Source: Methanothrix sp.
Lineage (GTDB): Archaea; Halobacteriota; Methanosarcinia; Methanotrichales; Methanotrichaceae
Length of the DNA stretch: 64,000 nt
Assembly: GCA_029907715.1 (NCBI GenBank)
Contig: JARYLI010000005.1
Coordinates: 1-64,000, forward strand
Direction: 5' to 3'
Notes under the pieces: model-generated
Database searches by the model: none
What the model was told of the DNA's origin: nothing
Seen by the model: only the letters and a program-made list of their open reading frames with translations
Shown: in pieces, positions 25,742-34,731 of the stretch
How positions within the stretch are numbered: position 1 is the stretch's first letter
Layout: every line of letters starts with the position of its first letter
Program-made: the position numbers and the translations under genes

Positions 25742-26689
25742 ATGCGCATTCCAGAAACCGATGCCATAAAGCACCTTTGCGGCCGCAGGAAGATATACCT
25801 CTGCCACAGGAACGCAGACCCGGATGCAATAGGGAGCGCTTTCGCTCTCAGCTGGCTTTTCGGCGGTGATATCGGGGCTGTTGGCGATCTGAGCAGGGCC
25901 GCCATTCAGCTTGCAGATTCGATAGGAATAGCGCCCATAATAGATCCGGATCTCAACTCATACGATCTGGTAGTTCTTGTTGACACCTCAGTGAGCTCAC
26001 AGATAGGCGGCGCGATTCTCCAGAGGTACGGCGTCATAGATCACCATCTCGATACAGATCTCCTGGAGAATGCCGAGTTCTACATCCAGCGTGAGGTGGA
26101 TTCTACAGCTCAGATCGTGTGGAGTATTATAAAGAGCTCCGGCAGGGCGTTCGAGATCCCCAGAGAGGTCGCTCTTGCCCTCCTCGCAGGCATGATCTCT
26201 GACACGGGGAGGTTCAGGCATGCATCAGCAGAGACCTTCAGAGATGTGTACGAGATCCTGGAGGCCGGCGATGTGGATTACGGCGAGGTCATGGAGGTCC
26301 TCTCCAGGGCTCCCCTGGACTTCTCACAGCGGGTGGCGGTGCTCAAGGCTGCGACCAGAGCGAGGATCACCTGGAAGGGCGAGTGGATAATCGCATGCAC
26401 AGAGGTGAGCGCATTCGAGGGCTCCTCTGCCATGGCGCTCCTTGACCTGGGCGCAGATGTTGCATTTGCGGCCAGCAGCCACGGCGGGGTCTGCAGGGTT
26501 AGCGGGAGGGCCAGCTTCAGAGCCGCTCAGGCTGGTATCGATCTGGCGGATCTGATGAAGAGCATTGCCAGAATGCATGGCGGGAGCGGCGGCGGCCATC
26601 GGGGGGCTGCAGCAATGGAGGTGTGCTATCCTCCAGGGAGGCTGCTGGCAGAGCTGGCTGAGGCCGCGCTTGACAGGCTGAAGGCCTGA
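25742..26689 (+). CDS. DHH-family phosphoesterase (nanoRNase/pAp-phosphatase type)
   Basis: A 315-residue enzyme. The DHH domain has RNADPDAIGSA, VVLVDTS and GVIDHHLDTD manganese-binding motifs. The C-terminal DHHA1 domain has the glycine-rich GGSGGGHRGAAA. Such proteins degrade short RNAs, pAp or cyclic dinucleotide products; the exact substrate is not visible. Confidence 0.88.
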   Translation: MRIPETDAIKHLCGRRKIYLCHRNADPDAIGSAFALSWLFGGDIGAVGDLSRAAIQLADSIGIAPIIDPDLNSYDLVVLVDTSVSSQIGGAILQRYGVIDHHLDTDLLENAEFYIQREVDSTAQIVWSIIKSSGRAFEIPREVALALLAGMISDTGRFRHASAETFRDVYEILEAGDVDYGEVMEVLSRAPLDFSQRVAVLKAATRARITWKGEWIIACTEVSAFEGSSAMALLDLGADVAFAASSHGGVCRVSGRASFRAAQAGIDLADLMKSIARMHGGSGGGHRGAAAMEVCYPPGRLLAELAEAALDRLKA

Positions 26690-26712
26690 TCCGCCTGAGG
26701 TGTAACCATCAA

Positions 26713-26881
26713 CGCTCTTATGCGTTCAGCAACTTGAAGGAGATGCAGGCCGGTTTCTTAATGCACTCATACCCTCGGAAACCCTTCGACTACGTCGAAT
26801 GGTTTCGACGCAGTCGAAGATAAGTCGAAACGAGCACATAGCATGACTTTTCTTCGGGCAAGTTATCAGATGGATGGAGCG
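26713..26881 (-). mobile_element. Family-A MITE-like element, copy 4, with perfect 8-bp duplication
   Basis: A 169-bp copy in the opposite orientation, the longest, carrying an enlarged internal hairpin built of TTCGACTACGTCGAA and TTCGACGCAGTCGAA. It is flanked by direct repeats ACCATCAA at 26705-26712 and 26882-26889. Confidence 0.9.
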
Positions 26882-26945
26882 ACCATCAATTTTCCTGCAG
26901 AGTTGATGCCTGAAGAACGCATATGCATCTCCCTAAAGGGATCCA

Positions 26946-28160
26946 TCAGAGCTTCCGGTACCTCGCTGCGGCGCTCTTCAGCGCCTCGATTCCTGGCATC
27001 GGCTCGCCGGAGAGGTATGTTATGCTCGCGCCGCCGCCCATGCTCACATGCGAGAAACGCGACTCCAGGCCGAGCTTCTCGATCGCTGCAACCGTATGCC
27101 CCCCACCAGCTATCGAATATCCTGCTTCTGTCGCGGCCTTCAGGATCTCGGCTGTTCCGAGGACGAACCTCTCCTTCTCGGTGATGCCGGCAGGCCCGTT
27201 GAGCACCGCAACCCTCGCGGATCTCAGGATCTTCGAGAACTCAACTATCGTCTCGAGCCCGATATCTGAGATGGGGTAGTCGGGTATGCTCTCCACGCTC
27301 GCCTCAAGCCTCTCGCCATCCCTATCGACGGCGATGTCCCTGGGCAGAATGACCTTTCCAGGGTGCTCGTTCAGGATCTTCTTTGCGATCTCGACCTGAT
27401 CCAGGTAACCCTGGCTCTCAACAAACCTGCGGTTTGTCTCGCCCACATTCATCCCAGCTGCCATCAGGAATACAACCGAGACGAGACCGAGAGCGAGAAC
27501 AGAATCCGCACCACGCCTGAGCACGTTCTGGGCGACCTTTATCGAGTCGTCGACCTTAGCGCCGCCGAGTGCGAAGACGCACGGATGCTCGCTGGCCTTC
27601 AGACCCTTATCAAGCGCCTGGATCTCTTTATCCATGAGAATACCGGCTGCGCTCGGCAGGACCTCTGTAAAGCCGACAACAGAGAGATGAGATCTATGTG
27701 ACACAGCAAAAGCATCATTTATGAAAACATCAAAGAGCGGGGCGAGTTTCTGCACCATGTGGCTCTTTGCGTGATCTGCAGGGCTTCTTGACAAACTCTC
27801 CTCAGCATAGAATCTGGTGTTCTCCAGCAGCAGAATCTCACCCGACTCGAGGGAGCGTATCGCATCCCTGGCCATGCTGCCGAAGATATCATCGACGTAG
27901 GTCACATCCTTCCTCAAAAGCTTTGACAGCTGTTTTGCATGCGGCTCCATGGTGGAGAAGTCCTTTTTGCCAGGCCTGGACTGATGGGCCATCAGAACGA
28001 CCTTCGAGTCCTCCAGTGCCTTCAGAGTTTCAAGATGGCTCCTGAACCTCTTGTCGTCCAGAATCTTTCCCGTGGGGTCCATCGGGGAGTTGATGTCAAC
28101 TCTCACCAGCACCCGTTTGTTCTCCAGTATGAGATCATCCATGGTGAGGTAATCCTTCAC
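26946..28160 (-). CDS. pgk: Phosphoglycerate kinase
   Basis: A 404-residue enzyme. The GTG start at 28160 follows GGAGGG at good spacing. Motifs: RVLVRVDINSPMD, MAHQSRPG, ENTRFYAEE, FINDAFAVSHR and the C-terminal GGGHTVAAIE ATP region. It interconverts 1,3-bisphosphoglycerate and 3-phosphoglycerate, mainly for gluconeogenesis in an acetate- or CO2-using methanogen. A TATA-like CTATATTATC lies on the minus strand near 28199-28208. Confidence 0.96.
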   Translation of the reverse strand: MKDYLTMDDLILENKRVLVRVDINSPMDPTGKILDDKRFRSHLETLKALEDSKVVLMAHQSRPGKKDFSTMEPHAKQLSKLLRKDVTYVDDIFGSMARDAIRSLESGEILLLENTRFYAEESLSRSPADHAKSHMVQKLAPLFDVFINDAFAVSHRSHLSVVGFTEVLPSAAGILMDKEIQALDKGLKASEHPCVFALGGAKVDDSIKVAQNVLRRGADSVLALGLVSVVFLMAAGMNVGETNRRFVESQGYLDQVEIAKKILNEHPGKVILPRDIAVDRDGERLEASVESIPDYPISDIGLETIVEFSKILRSARVAVLNGPAGITEKERFVLGTAEILKAATEAGYSIAGGGHTVAAIEKLGLESRFSHVSMGGGASITYLSGEPMPGIEALKSAAARYRKL

Positions 28161-28267
28161 GCAATCCCTCCAGGTGGTAGAACTGATCGGTAAATCAGAT
28201 AATATAGCTTTCCCCGCCAGATCGGATCACGCAGCGTGGGTCGCAGTCTGCATATGCTGCCTGAAAA

Positions 28268-28391
28268 CGCTCTTATCCATCTGATAACTTGCCCGAAGAG
28301 GCACCAGTCACGCTGTGCGCTCGTGGCGAGCGAATGAGTGCATTCAGCAACCGGCCTGCATGGCCTCCAAGTTGCTGAATACATAAGAGCG
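28268..28391 (+). mobile_element. Family-A MITE-like element, copy 5 (closest to consensus)
   Basis: A 124-bp copy with perfect inverted ends; the flanking AAA/TTT extends them to AAACGCTCTTAT/ATAAGAGCGTTT. It is almost identical to the 41.1-kb copy, indicating recent spread. No 8-bp duplication flanks it, so the copy may have recombined with another. Confidence 0.88.
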
Positions 28392-28535
28392 TTTGCAGAT
28401 ATCGACGACGCTACCAAAATAACCGGCAGCGCTGTGGAAGGCCGTATCACCACCGAGATCAAAAGCGTGTGGCCTTGTGAATTCTGCGATCTGCTATGCC
28501 ACTGAATGCCAAATCCTGAAATTGCATTCTGTGAA

Positions 28536-28660
28536 CGCTCTTATCCATATGTTAACTTGCCCAATAGAAGCACTGGGCTTGCTATGCATTCCAGGTAAAT
28601 GAATAAGTGCGTTCAGCAGCCATATTACACGACCCGCAAGTTGCCAAACACATAAGAGCG
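28536..28660 (+). mobile_element. Family-A MITE-like element, copy 6, with perfect 8-bp duplication
   Basis: A 125-bp copy whose interior is diverged (CCAATAGAAGCACTGGG region) but whose ends CGCTCTTAT and ATAAGAGCG are intact. It is flanked by TCTGTGAA at 28528-28535 and 28661-28668. Confidence 0.9.
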
Positions 28661-28668
28661 TCTGTGAA

Positions 28669-28933
28669 TTATAGTCCTTTGCGTCACTTCATGTAAATCC
28701 ATTTAAAAGCTACTGGATATGTAATACCTCATAGATGATTTTATGTGACATGCGATATTATATCAACTTATGAGGAATACAATAATCCGATGGCGGCGTG
28801 GGCCTGAAAATCAGATGCGTCGTCCCAGTGATTGCTGATGCTCTCTGGAGGAGTTCAGCATCAAACCGCATCTGAGGCACAGAAGTCCATGAGATTCGGG
28901 CAATCCCATCATACAGAAGACCGCAATGAGAAG
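28669..28933. other. Intergenic sequence, nothing recognised
   Basis: AT-rich between 28680 and 28790. I see no gene, hairpin terminator or element copy. Confidence 0.3.
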
Positions 28934-29008
28934 TAGCGGGGAGTAGATTTGAACTACTGATCTACGGGTTATGAGCCCGTCGGGATTTCCTGGCTACCCC
29001 ACCCCGCT
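28934..29008 (-). tRNA. Initiator tRNA-Met (CAT anticodon)
   Basis: A 75-base cloverleaf on the minus strand. The acceptor stem AGCGGGG/CCCCGCT has the A1-U72 pair of archaeal initiators, with discriminator A. The anticodon arm GGG-CTCATAA-CCC has the three G:C pairs diagnostic of initiator tRNA. The T-arm has GTAG-TTCAAAT-CTAC. CCA is not encoded and there is no intron. A TATA-like TTTATACC lies about 35-42 bases upstream (near 29041-29048). Confidence 0.95.
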
Positions 29009-29139
29009 TCTGTGGGATACAAGCTAGAGAACGCAGATCCGGTATAAAACCCTTTTGCAGGACACGCACGACGGATCGCGCTTGAATGCCAGGATCGCAA
29101 ATAAAGTGAGGGGAGCGGGCGATCCCATCGCTCAGCTCA

Positions 29140-30060
29140 TCACTTTCTGCGCATCATCTCCTGCACGCTGGCCAGCCTCTCGCGCGCAGCCATCACCTTC
29201 TCCTGAGTCGTCATGGGCTTAGGCTCCTCCATCTGTGGGGGCAGCTGTGGCAGAGTCTGGGTCACGTTTGCGGTCTCATTCACCCCGGCTGCAGGAGGTG
29301 CGGTCCCAGACGGCACTTCCGCCGGAGCTTCAGCAGGCATGGTCATCTGTATCTCGATCAGGCTTGTGTCAAGGGGTATCTGGATCGCGTGATCGGTTGC
29401 GAAGTCATACTCGAGAAGAACAGGCCTGCTCCTGGGTGAGATGCTCGCAAATGTTATCTCGCTTTTCATTATGCTCTTCGGTGGTATGACCACCGGAGAG
29501 AACGTGACATCGGCAAAGTACCTCCAGCCCCACTGATCGACCAGCGTGAAGTTCTCAGGGCTCATTATTATCTCCCCCTCGGTAGCGTTGTTTGAGAGGC
29601 TTATCTCCATGGATATCGTCTGGCTTGTGTTTGAGAGAAGCCAGTCTGTTATGCTGTAAAACCTGAAGTTCGCAACACCATTGGTGTACTTGACAGGCCT
29701 GTCCCATGCGATGGAGAACGGATTGCTCCCCTCAGGGATCACGTTCAGATATGATGGATCCGAGGTTCTGGGGAGCATGAATACCAGGGCGAACCTCCCC
29801 GGCTGCAGAGCCCTTGAGCGGCTGAGATCCACCGGATATGTATTGTTGTTCTGATCCACAACCTCGAATGTCGCATTGATCCCTCTTGTCATCCCGACAT
29901 CGAGAAACAGCGCACTTGTGTTCATGTCGTAGTGGCTCTTGTACCCATCAAAGACCACGCATGTGACAGCGCCATTGCTCCCCTGAAAAGGATACGCATG
30001 TGATGCTGAGATCAATCCCAGGACGAGAACCAATGGCCAGATAAATCCGATCGCGTTCAT
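29140..30060 (-). CDS. Secreted protein, paralog of the 8.4-9.3 kb gene
   Basis: A 306-residue protein with a signal peptide (MNAIGFIWPLVLVLGLISASHA). It shares with the other paralog a VFDG/LFLDVG N-terminal region, the ENFTLVDQWGWRY motif and a C-terminal 'AARERLASVQEMMRRK' helix. It has a longer Pro/Ala-rich linker (residues 240-280) before that helix. It is 8 bases downstream of the giant repeat protein and almost certainly in one operon with it. Function unknown; the fold may be an Ig-like DUF4352-type domain. Confidence 0.82.
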   Translation of the reverse strand: MNAIGFIWPLVLVLGLISASHAYPFQGSNGAVTCVVFDGYKSHYDMNTSALFLDVGMTRGINATFEVVDQNNNTYPVDLSRSRALQPGRFALVFMLPRTSDPSYLNVIPEGSNPFSIAWDRPVKYTNGVANFRFYSITDWLLSNTSQTISMEISLSNNATEGEIIMSPENFTLVDQWGWRYFADVTFSPVVIPPKSIMKSEITFASISPRSRPVLLEYDFATDHAIQIPLDTSLIEIQMTMPAEAPAEVPSGTAPPAAGVNETANVTQTLPQLPPQMEEPKPMTTQEKVMAARERLASVQEMMRRK

Positions 30061-30068
30061 AAAACCAC

Positions 30069-33000
30069 CTACCTTCCAACCCTTACGGATGTCACGTTCC
30101 TGCTCCCGAGGGCAGCGCTGCTCCTGGAGCCGATGCCGCTGAGAGCCTCGTCCACCATGGATCGTATTGTATAATTGCCTGACGCGCTGCTGATGCTGCT
30201 TCCATCACTGACCTGCACCGTGATGTTGTGATCACCAGCTGCCACACCCACGGTGTTCCAGGTGAACCTGCCGGACGGCGACCAGTCTGTGGCGGGCGAG
30301 CCGTCCACCAGGAATCTGTAAAGCAGAGGAGCACTCTCCGGGTCGCGCGCCACCGCGGTCCATATCACAGATATGCCGGCGTGCTGCGGGCTGCTCAGAT
30401 CTGGCGTGAGGCTTTCGATCACAGGCGGCTGGTTCACGACCCTCTTTGACTCCACCGTGAACACGGATGTGATGCTCTGGCCGTTCTCATGAGACCCATC
30501 CCTCACAGCCACTGTGATGCTGTGCCTTCCCACCTCTGAGACAGTCAAAGTCCAGCGGCCTGTGCCCGACCAGTCGCTCACAGCCACGCCATCGACAAAG
30601 AACCTGTACAGCAGCGCATCGCCCTCTGGATCCCTCGCCACCGCGGTCCATATCACCTCATCCCCGGGCTCGTAGGGTCCTGCCCTGTCAGCGGTGAGGG
30701 ATATCACCTCAGGTGGTCGATTCTCAGGGTTCAGTATGAACTTCGATGTCTGGGCAGCATCAAAACCTGCGGAACCAGCATGCTGTCCGTCCCTGACCCA
30801 CACTCCAACCATGTACTCCCCCGGGGACAAACCGGATGTGTTCCATCTCCAGATGCCTGACGAGGACCAGTCGGACACAGCCTTCCCGTTCAGAGAGAAC
30901 CTGTACAGCAGCGTGTCGTTGTCGGGATCATCCGCCGATGCGGTCCATGTTATCATAGAGCCCACAGGCTGCGGGCTTTCTGGAGAGGATGAGATCTTCA
31001 GCCTGGCTGGCGGCCTGTTGGGGGCGCTGAGCTCGAAGCTCTTCTCCTTTGCATCATCATGATCCGCGTGCATGCCGTCTCTCACATGAACACTGAGTGT
31101 GTGATTGCCAGGCCGGAGCCCCGATGTATCGAGCTCGAAGACCGCAGACGAGGACCAGTCGCTCACAGCCACATCATCAACAAAGAACCTGTACAGGATC
31201 GGATCGTTATCTGGATCCTCTGCCAGGACGCTCCAGGTGATCCTCGAGCCCACAGGCTGCGGGCTCTCCCTGTCCGGCAGAAGGCTCAGCGCCCTGGGTG
31301 GAGAGTTCTTCTTTTCCAGAGAGAAGACCGCATCCTTACTCTCCTGATCACCGCGCTCATCTCTCGCCAGAACGCTCACCCTGTGCTCTCCCTCGCTGTA
31401 TCCGCTCGTGTTCCATAAGAACCAATCTTCCGCCGACCAGTCGCTCACTACAACGCCATCGACCAGGAACCTGTACAGGATGGTATCGTTATCAGGATCG
31501 TCTGCTGAGGCTGTCCATTTTATGGCCGATCCCACGGGCTGCGGGCTCTCTCTGTCAGGCACCAGTCCGGTTATCCTTGGAGGGGTGTTAGCCTCAACAA
31601 TCTCTAGGACCCTCTCCAGAGAATCATCATTTTCAGCTGAATGGAGTCCGTCCCTCACATCAACGCGGACCGTATGGTTCCCCGGAGCTAGACCGGATGT
31701 GTTCATAACAAACACGCCAGATCCAGACCACCCCCCAGCAGGAAGGCCGTCAACATAGAACCTGTACAGCAGCGTGTCATTCTCCGCGTCCGACGCAAAA
31801 GCTGACCATCTGATCCGTGCACCCTGAGGCTGAGCCCCCTCAGGATCAGCTGCCAGTGCTCTGAGTTCCGGCGGCAGGTTCGCCGGAAGGAGTGTGTACA
31901 GCGACCATGCCGTATCCTCGCAGTCCGTGTTATCCAAGCCTCTCACACACGCGCTCACGTTGTACTCGCCAGCCGGGATTCCTGATGTGTACCATGTCCA
32001 GCTCGGGATGCTGCTCCAGCCGGTGATCGGCCTGCCGTTCAAAAAGAACCTGTAGCTCAGGCCATTCGCGGCCCCTGAAGCCCTTACAGTCCAGACAACC
32101 GTGGTTCCTACCTTCTGGGGGCTCTCCTTATCCGGCCAAAGGCTCTCGATCTCGGGGCCCAGCCTCGGAGGAACGATCCCCTGAGATTCATTCTCCGGCG
32201 CGCTCATGCTCCTCTCCTCCGGAGATGGCGCAGCCAAATGATCTGCATTCTCGAGGTCCGTTGAGGTTGTGGATGCATTCGTTGATGCCTCCATGACTGC
32301 AGCATCGTGAGATTCTTCTTTCGTCTGATTCCGGATGGCTGAAGCGTTCATCAAAGCATCAATTATGGAGTCAGGAGCCAGCGTGGTGTTCGCGAGGGCG
32401 GTTGCGTTTCCGTCAGGCCTTGCTGTTGCTGATGCATTGCCGGTCGTATTCAGAGGCGTTCTGCTCTCGTTCTGCGACCTTTCAGAACCAGCGCTCTTCT
32501 CCTCAGATCCTCCTGATGAGGATGAGTAGTCCGAGCCGCTGGAGGATCCAGATCTACCGGATCCCGATGACACCCGCCGCGTGGCGGCCAGTGATGTGCT
32601 GCGAAGAGATGCGCTCTTGGAGATGTTCTTCGAGCCGTCCGTGACATTCGATGTTATATTCACGGGCTCCGCTTCCCCGCCTGCAGAGAGGTTATCAGGC
32701 GGCTTTTCTGTGATGTAATCGCTGATCCTCAGGGTCTTCTGGTAGTCCTTTAACATCTCGCCATCCCTGTAGAGAAGAATTCTGAGCGCGCAGAGATCAC
32801 CTGCTTCTTCGGGTATGCTCCACTCCAGCGTGTCCTCGTATGCGCTACCATCAGACAGATGTGCGTCCCTCTGGGCCGCCCTCCCTCCATTCACCTCAAC
32901 AGCGATCGTGTAGTTTGCATCCACCCCCTCATGGTTTATGACACCAACTGTCGCTGTCGCGCGCCCATCGCTCTTCATGCTCAGACCGGTCACGTAGAAC

Positions 33001-33512
33001 TCCGTGAAACCCTCATGCTTCTCGCTCTTCACCGTCACATAGCCGAAAGATATGGCAGCGATCATCAGAAGAAGAACGATCGCGGGAACGATGTTCTGCG
33101 GGACTTTACTTCGACTGCTTCTGAGACCGTACCTCTGGGTTTGGAGCGAGAACCGTCTCCTCCTCGGCACCGCCCCCCTCCGGATGTGCGCAAGAACCGC
33201 GAGAAACAAAACCAGCACGGCGACAATCAGCACGGGAAACTCCCGCAAGCCCAGTGCGAGCTCCGCCAGCGATGCCGTCAGGGAGATGGCGATGCTGAGT
33301 GTGATCCTCTGCAGAAGAGATCCAAGTGGCTTGTTCTCGGGAAGCATCGCTGATATGAGTGCATAGAACAGAAGCGCCTGAAGCGCAAACGCGATCACAC
33401 CATCTCCCGCATGGATGCTCATGCCGATGACTGTCGTGATCAGAGCCAGAGCAGCCACCACAATGAGATCCAAAGGCAGTGCCTCGCCTCTCAGCCGGAT
33501 TTTACTCGCCAC
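30069..33512 (-). CDS. Giant membrane-anchored surface protein: DUF1616-like domain plus seven tandem beta-sandwich repeats
   Basis: A 1147-residue protein with a GTG start. The N-terminus has about four hydrophobic helices (residues 15-110), then a basic loop, another helix (about 142-162), then a DUF1616-like domain (about 165-270; FYVTGLSMKSDGRATATVGV and VGVINHEG). A Ser/Asn/Thr-rich low-complexity linker (about 270-455) leads to seven repeats of about 90 residues. Each repeat has the pattern 'PP...L.PD..SPQPVG..I.WTA.A.DPDNDTLLYRF.VDG..VSDWS' and ends '.NTSG..PG.H...V.VRDG'. The DPDND loops look calcium-binding. The design is a helical anchor with a long glycosylated rod outside. Encoded with the 306-residue secreted paralog, it is a sheath, S-layer or adhesin candidate. 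Confidence 0.85.
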   Translation of the reverse strand: MASKIRLRGEALPLDLIVVAALALITTVIGMSIHAGDGVIAFALQALLFYALISAMLPENKPLGSLLQRITLSIAISLTASLAELALGLREFPVLIVAVLVLFLAVLAHIRRGAVPRRRRFSLQTQRYGLRSSRSKVPQNIVPAIVLLLMIAAISFGYVTVKSEKHEGFTEFYVTGLSMKSDGRATATVGVINHEGVDANYTIAVEVNGGRAAQRDAHLSDGSAYEDTLEWSIPEEAGDLCALRILLYRDGEMLKDYQKTLRISDYITEKPPDNLSAGGEAEPVNITSNVTDGSKNISKSASLRSTSLAATRRVSSGSGRSGSSSGSDYSSSSGGSEEKSAGSERSQNESRTPLNTTGNASATARPDGNATALANTTLAPDSIIDALMNASAIRNQTKEESHDAAVMEASTNASTTSTDLENADHLAAPSPEERSMSAPENESQGIVPPRLGPEIESLWPDKESPQKVGTTVVWTVRASGAANGLSYRFFLNGRPITGWSSIPSWTWYTSGIPAGEYNVSACVRGLDNTDCEDTAWSLYTLLPANLPPELRALAADPEGAQPQGARIRWSAFASDAENDTLLYRFYVDGLPAGGWSGSGVFVMNTSGLAPGNHTVRVDVRDGLHSAENDDSLERVLEIVEANTPPRITGLVPDRESPQPVGSAIKWTASADDPDNDTILYRFLVDGVVVSDWSAEDWFLWNTSGYSEGEHRVSVLARDERGDQESKDAVFSLEKKNSPPRALSLLPDRESPQPVGSRITWSVLAEDPDNDPILYRFFVDDVAVSDWSSSAVFELDTSGLRPGNHTLSVHVRDGMHADHDDAKEKSFELSAPNRPPARLKISSSPESPQPVGSMITWTASADDPDNDTLLYRFSLNGKAVSDWSSSGIWRWNTSGLSPGEYMVGVWVRDGQHAGSAGFDAAQTSKFILNPENRPPEVISLTADRAGPYEPGDEVIWTAVARDPEGDALLYRFFVDGVAVSDWSGTGRWTLTVSEVGRHSITVAVRDGSHENGQSITSVFTVESKRVVNQPPVIESLTPDLSSPQHAGISVIWTAVARDPESAPLLYRFLVDGSPATDWSPSGRFTWNTVGVAAGDHNITVQVSDGSSISSASGNYTIRSMVDEALSGIGSRSSAALGSRNVTSVRVGR

Positions 33513-33738
33513 CCTTTAAGCCTGTTGGATCTCTATCTTCCCATTTTATGTGTTAAAGCTTTCTCTGAGAACCGCATGGAGACGTAGGCCCAGCTAATGA
33601 CCAGCACTCTGAGACTCGCCATGATATTCGCGGAGCAGTGTATTTCAGGCATGATCAGACACACCGTTTTCATTATCAAAGAATGTCTGATCTGCAGTAC
33701 GTACCGTTCATCAGTAACATACTTAAGCACAGAAAGAG

Positions 33739-34623
33739 ATGGTTTCAAATGTGAACTGGCTCCTTCTCGCCCTCTTCGGGACTGTATCGTTTACGCTTGC
33801 CGGACTGCTGGACAAGCTCATACTGGATCGGTACATGCAGGAGCCGAAGGTCTATCTGCTCTGCCAGGTGGTGGCCCAGCAGCTCTTCGCACTGGCTGCA
33901 TTCGCGTTTATAAGACCTGCGTTTGTGTTTCCGGATTCGCTTTTCGCCGTGGCTCTTGGCAGCCTCCAGGTCCTTCCAACGGTCTATTTTCTCAGGGCGA
34001 TCAAGGAGGATGAGCTCTCAAGGGTGACATCACTCGAGTACTTCTACGTGGTTCTTGTGTTCTTCCTCTCTGCATCACTCCTCGACGAGAGCCTGCCTGT
34101 GAAGAACTACGCTGGCGCAGCGCTCATACTTCTGAGCTCTCTCATCGTCGCATACAGTCCGGCTTCGCTCACCACCCCGGCTCTGAGGCACATTCTCCCA
34201 TACTGGGTGATGAACACTATATACTATTTCGCAATGAAGTGCCTTCTCTGCTCGATGGGAGAATGGGATATGTACATATGGTCCGCATTCGGAAATTTCA
34301 TAGCCGTGATGCCGTTTCTGAGATCAGGGGGAGCATCGGGTCTGTGCATGATGCTCTCAAGCGCGCACGCCCTGTGCTCCATCTTTGTGGAGGAGGCATT
34401 CCAGTTTCTTGGGATGATCCTCTTCATATTCGCATATGCCAGGGGGCCGCTCGCGCTTGTGAATGGCATTGGCGCGCTCCAGCCGATGATGACATTCATA
34501 TCCATACTGGTCATCAGGTCCATGTATTCGGGGATAATCGAGGAGGACACATGCAGAGGGGCTGTGATGAGGAAGTTCTCTGCAGTCTCCATGGTGGCGC
34601 TGGGAATATACTTAATATGCTGA
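33739..34623 (+). CDS. EamA/DMT-family permease
   Basis: A 294-residue protein of about ten hydrophobic helices in two halves, like drug/metabolite transporters. The N-terminus has the EamA-type 'FGTVSFTLAGLLDKLIL' and the first half ends 'AGAALILLSSLIVAY'. Substrate unknown. A TATA-like TACTTAAG lies 17-20 bases before the ATG. Confidence 0.8.
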   Translation: MVSNVNWLLLALFGTVSFTLAGLLDKLILDRYMQEPKVYLLCQVVAQQLFALAAFAFIRPAFVFPDSLFAVALGSLQVLPTVYFLRAIKEDELSRVTSLEYFYVVLVFFLSASLLDESLPVKNYAGAALILLSSLIVAYSPASLTTPALRHILPYWVMNTIYYFAMKCLLCSMGEWDMYIWSAFGNFIAVMPFLRSGGASGLCMMLSSAHALCSIFVEEAFQFLGMILFIFAYARGPLALVNGIGALQPMMTFISILVIRSMYSGIIEEDTCRGAVMRKFSAVSMVALGIYLIC

Positions 34624-34731
34624 TAACCCCCATCAGGTGATCCGGCGGAAGCCTGCGATGGAAAAGAGACCCGGCGAAATGCTGCTCAACTCGGAATATC
34701 CGATATTTCTAGGGAGATCTGCCCATCGGTT

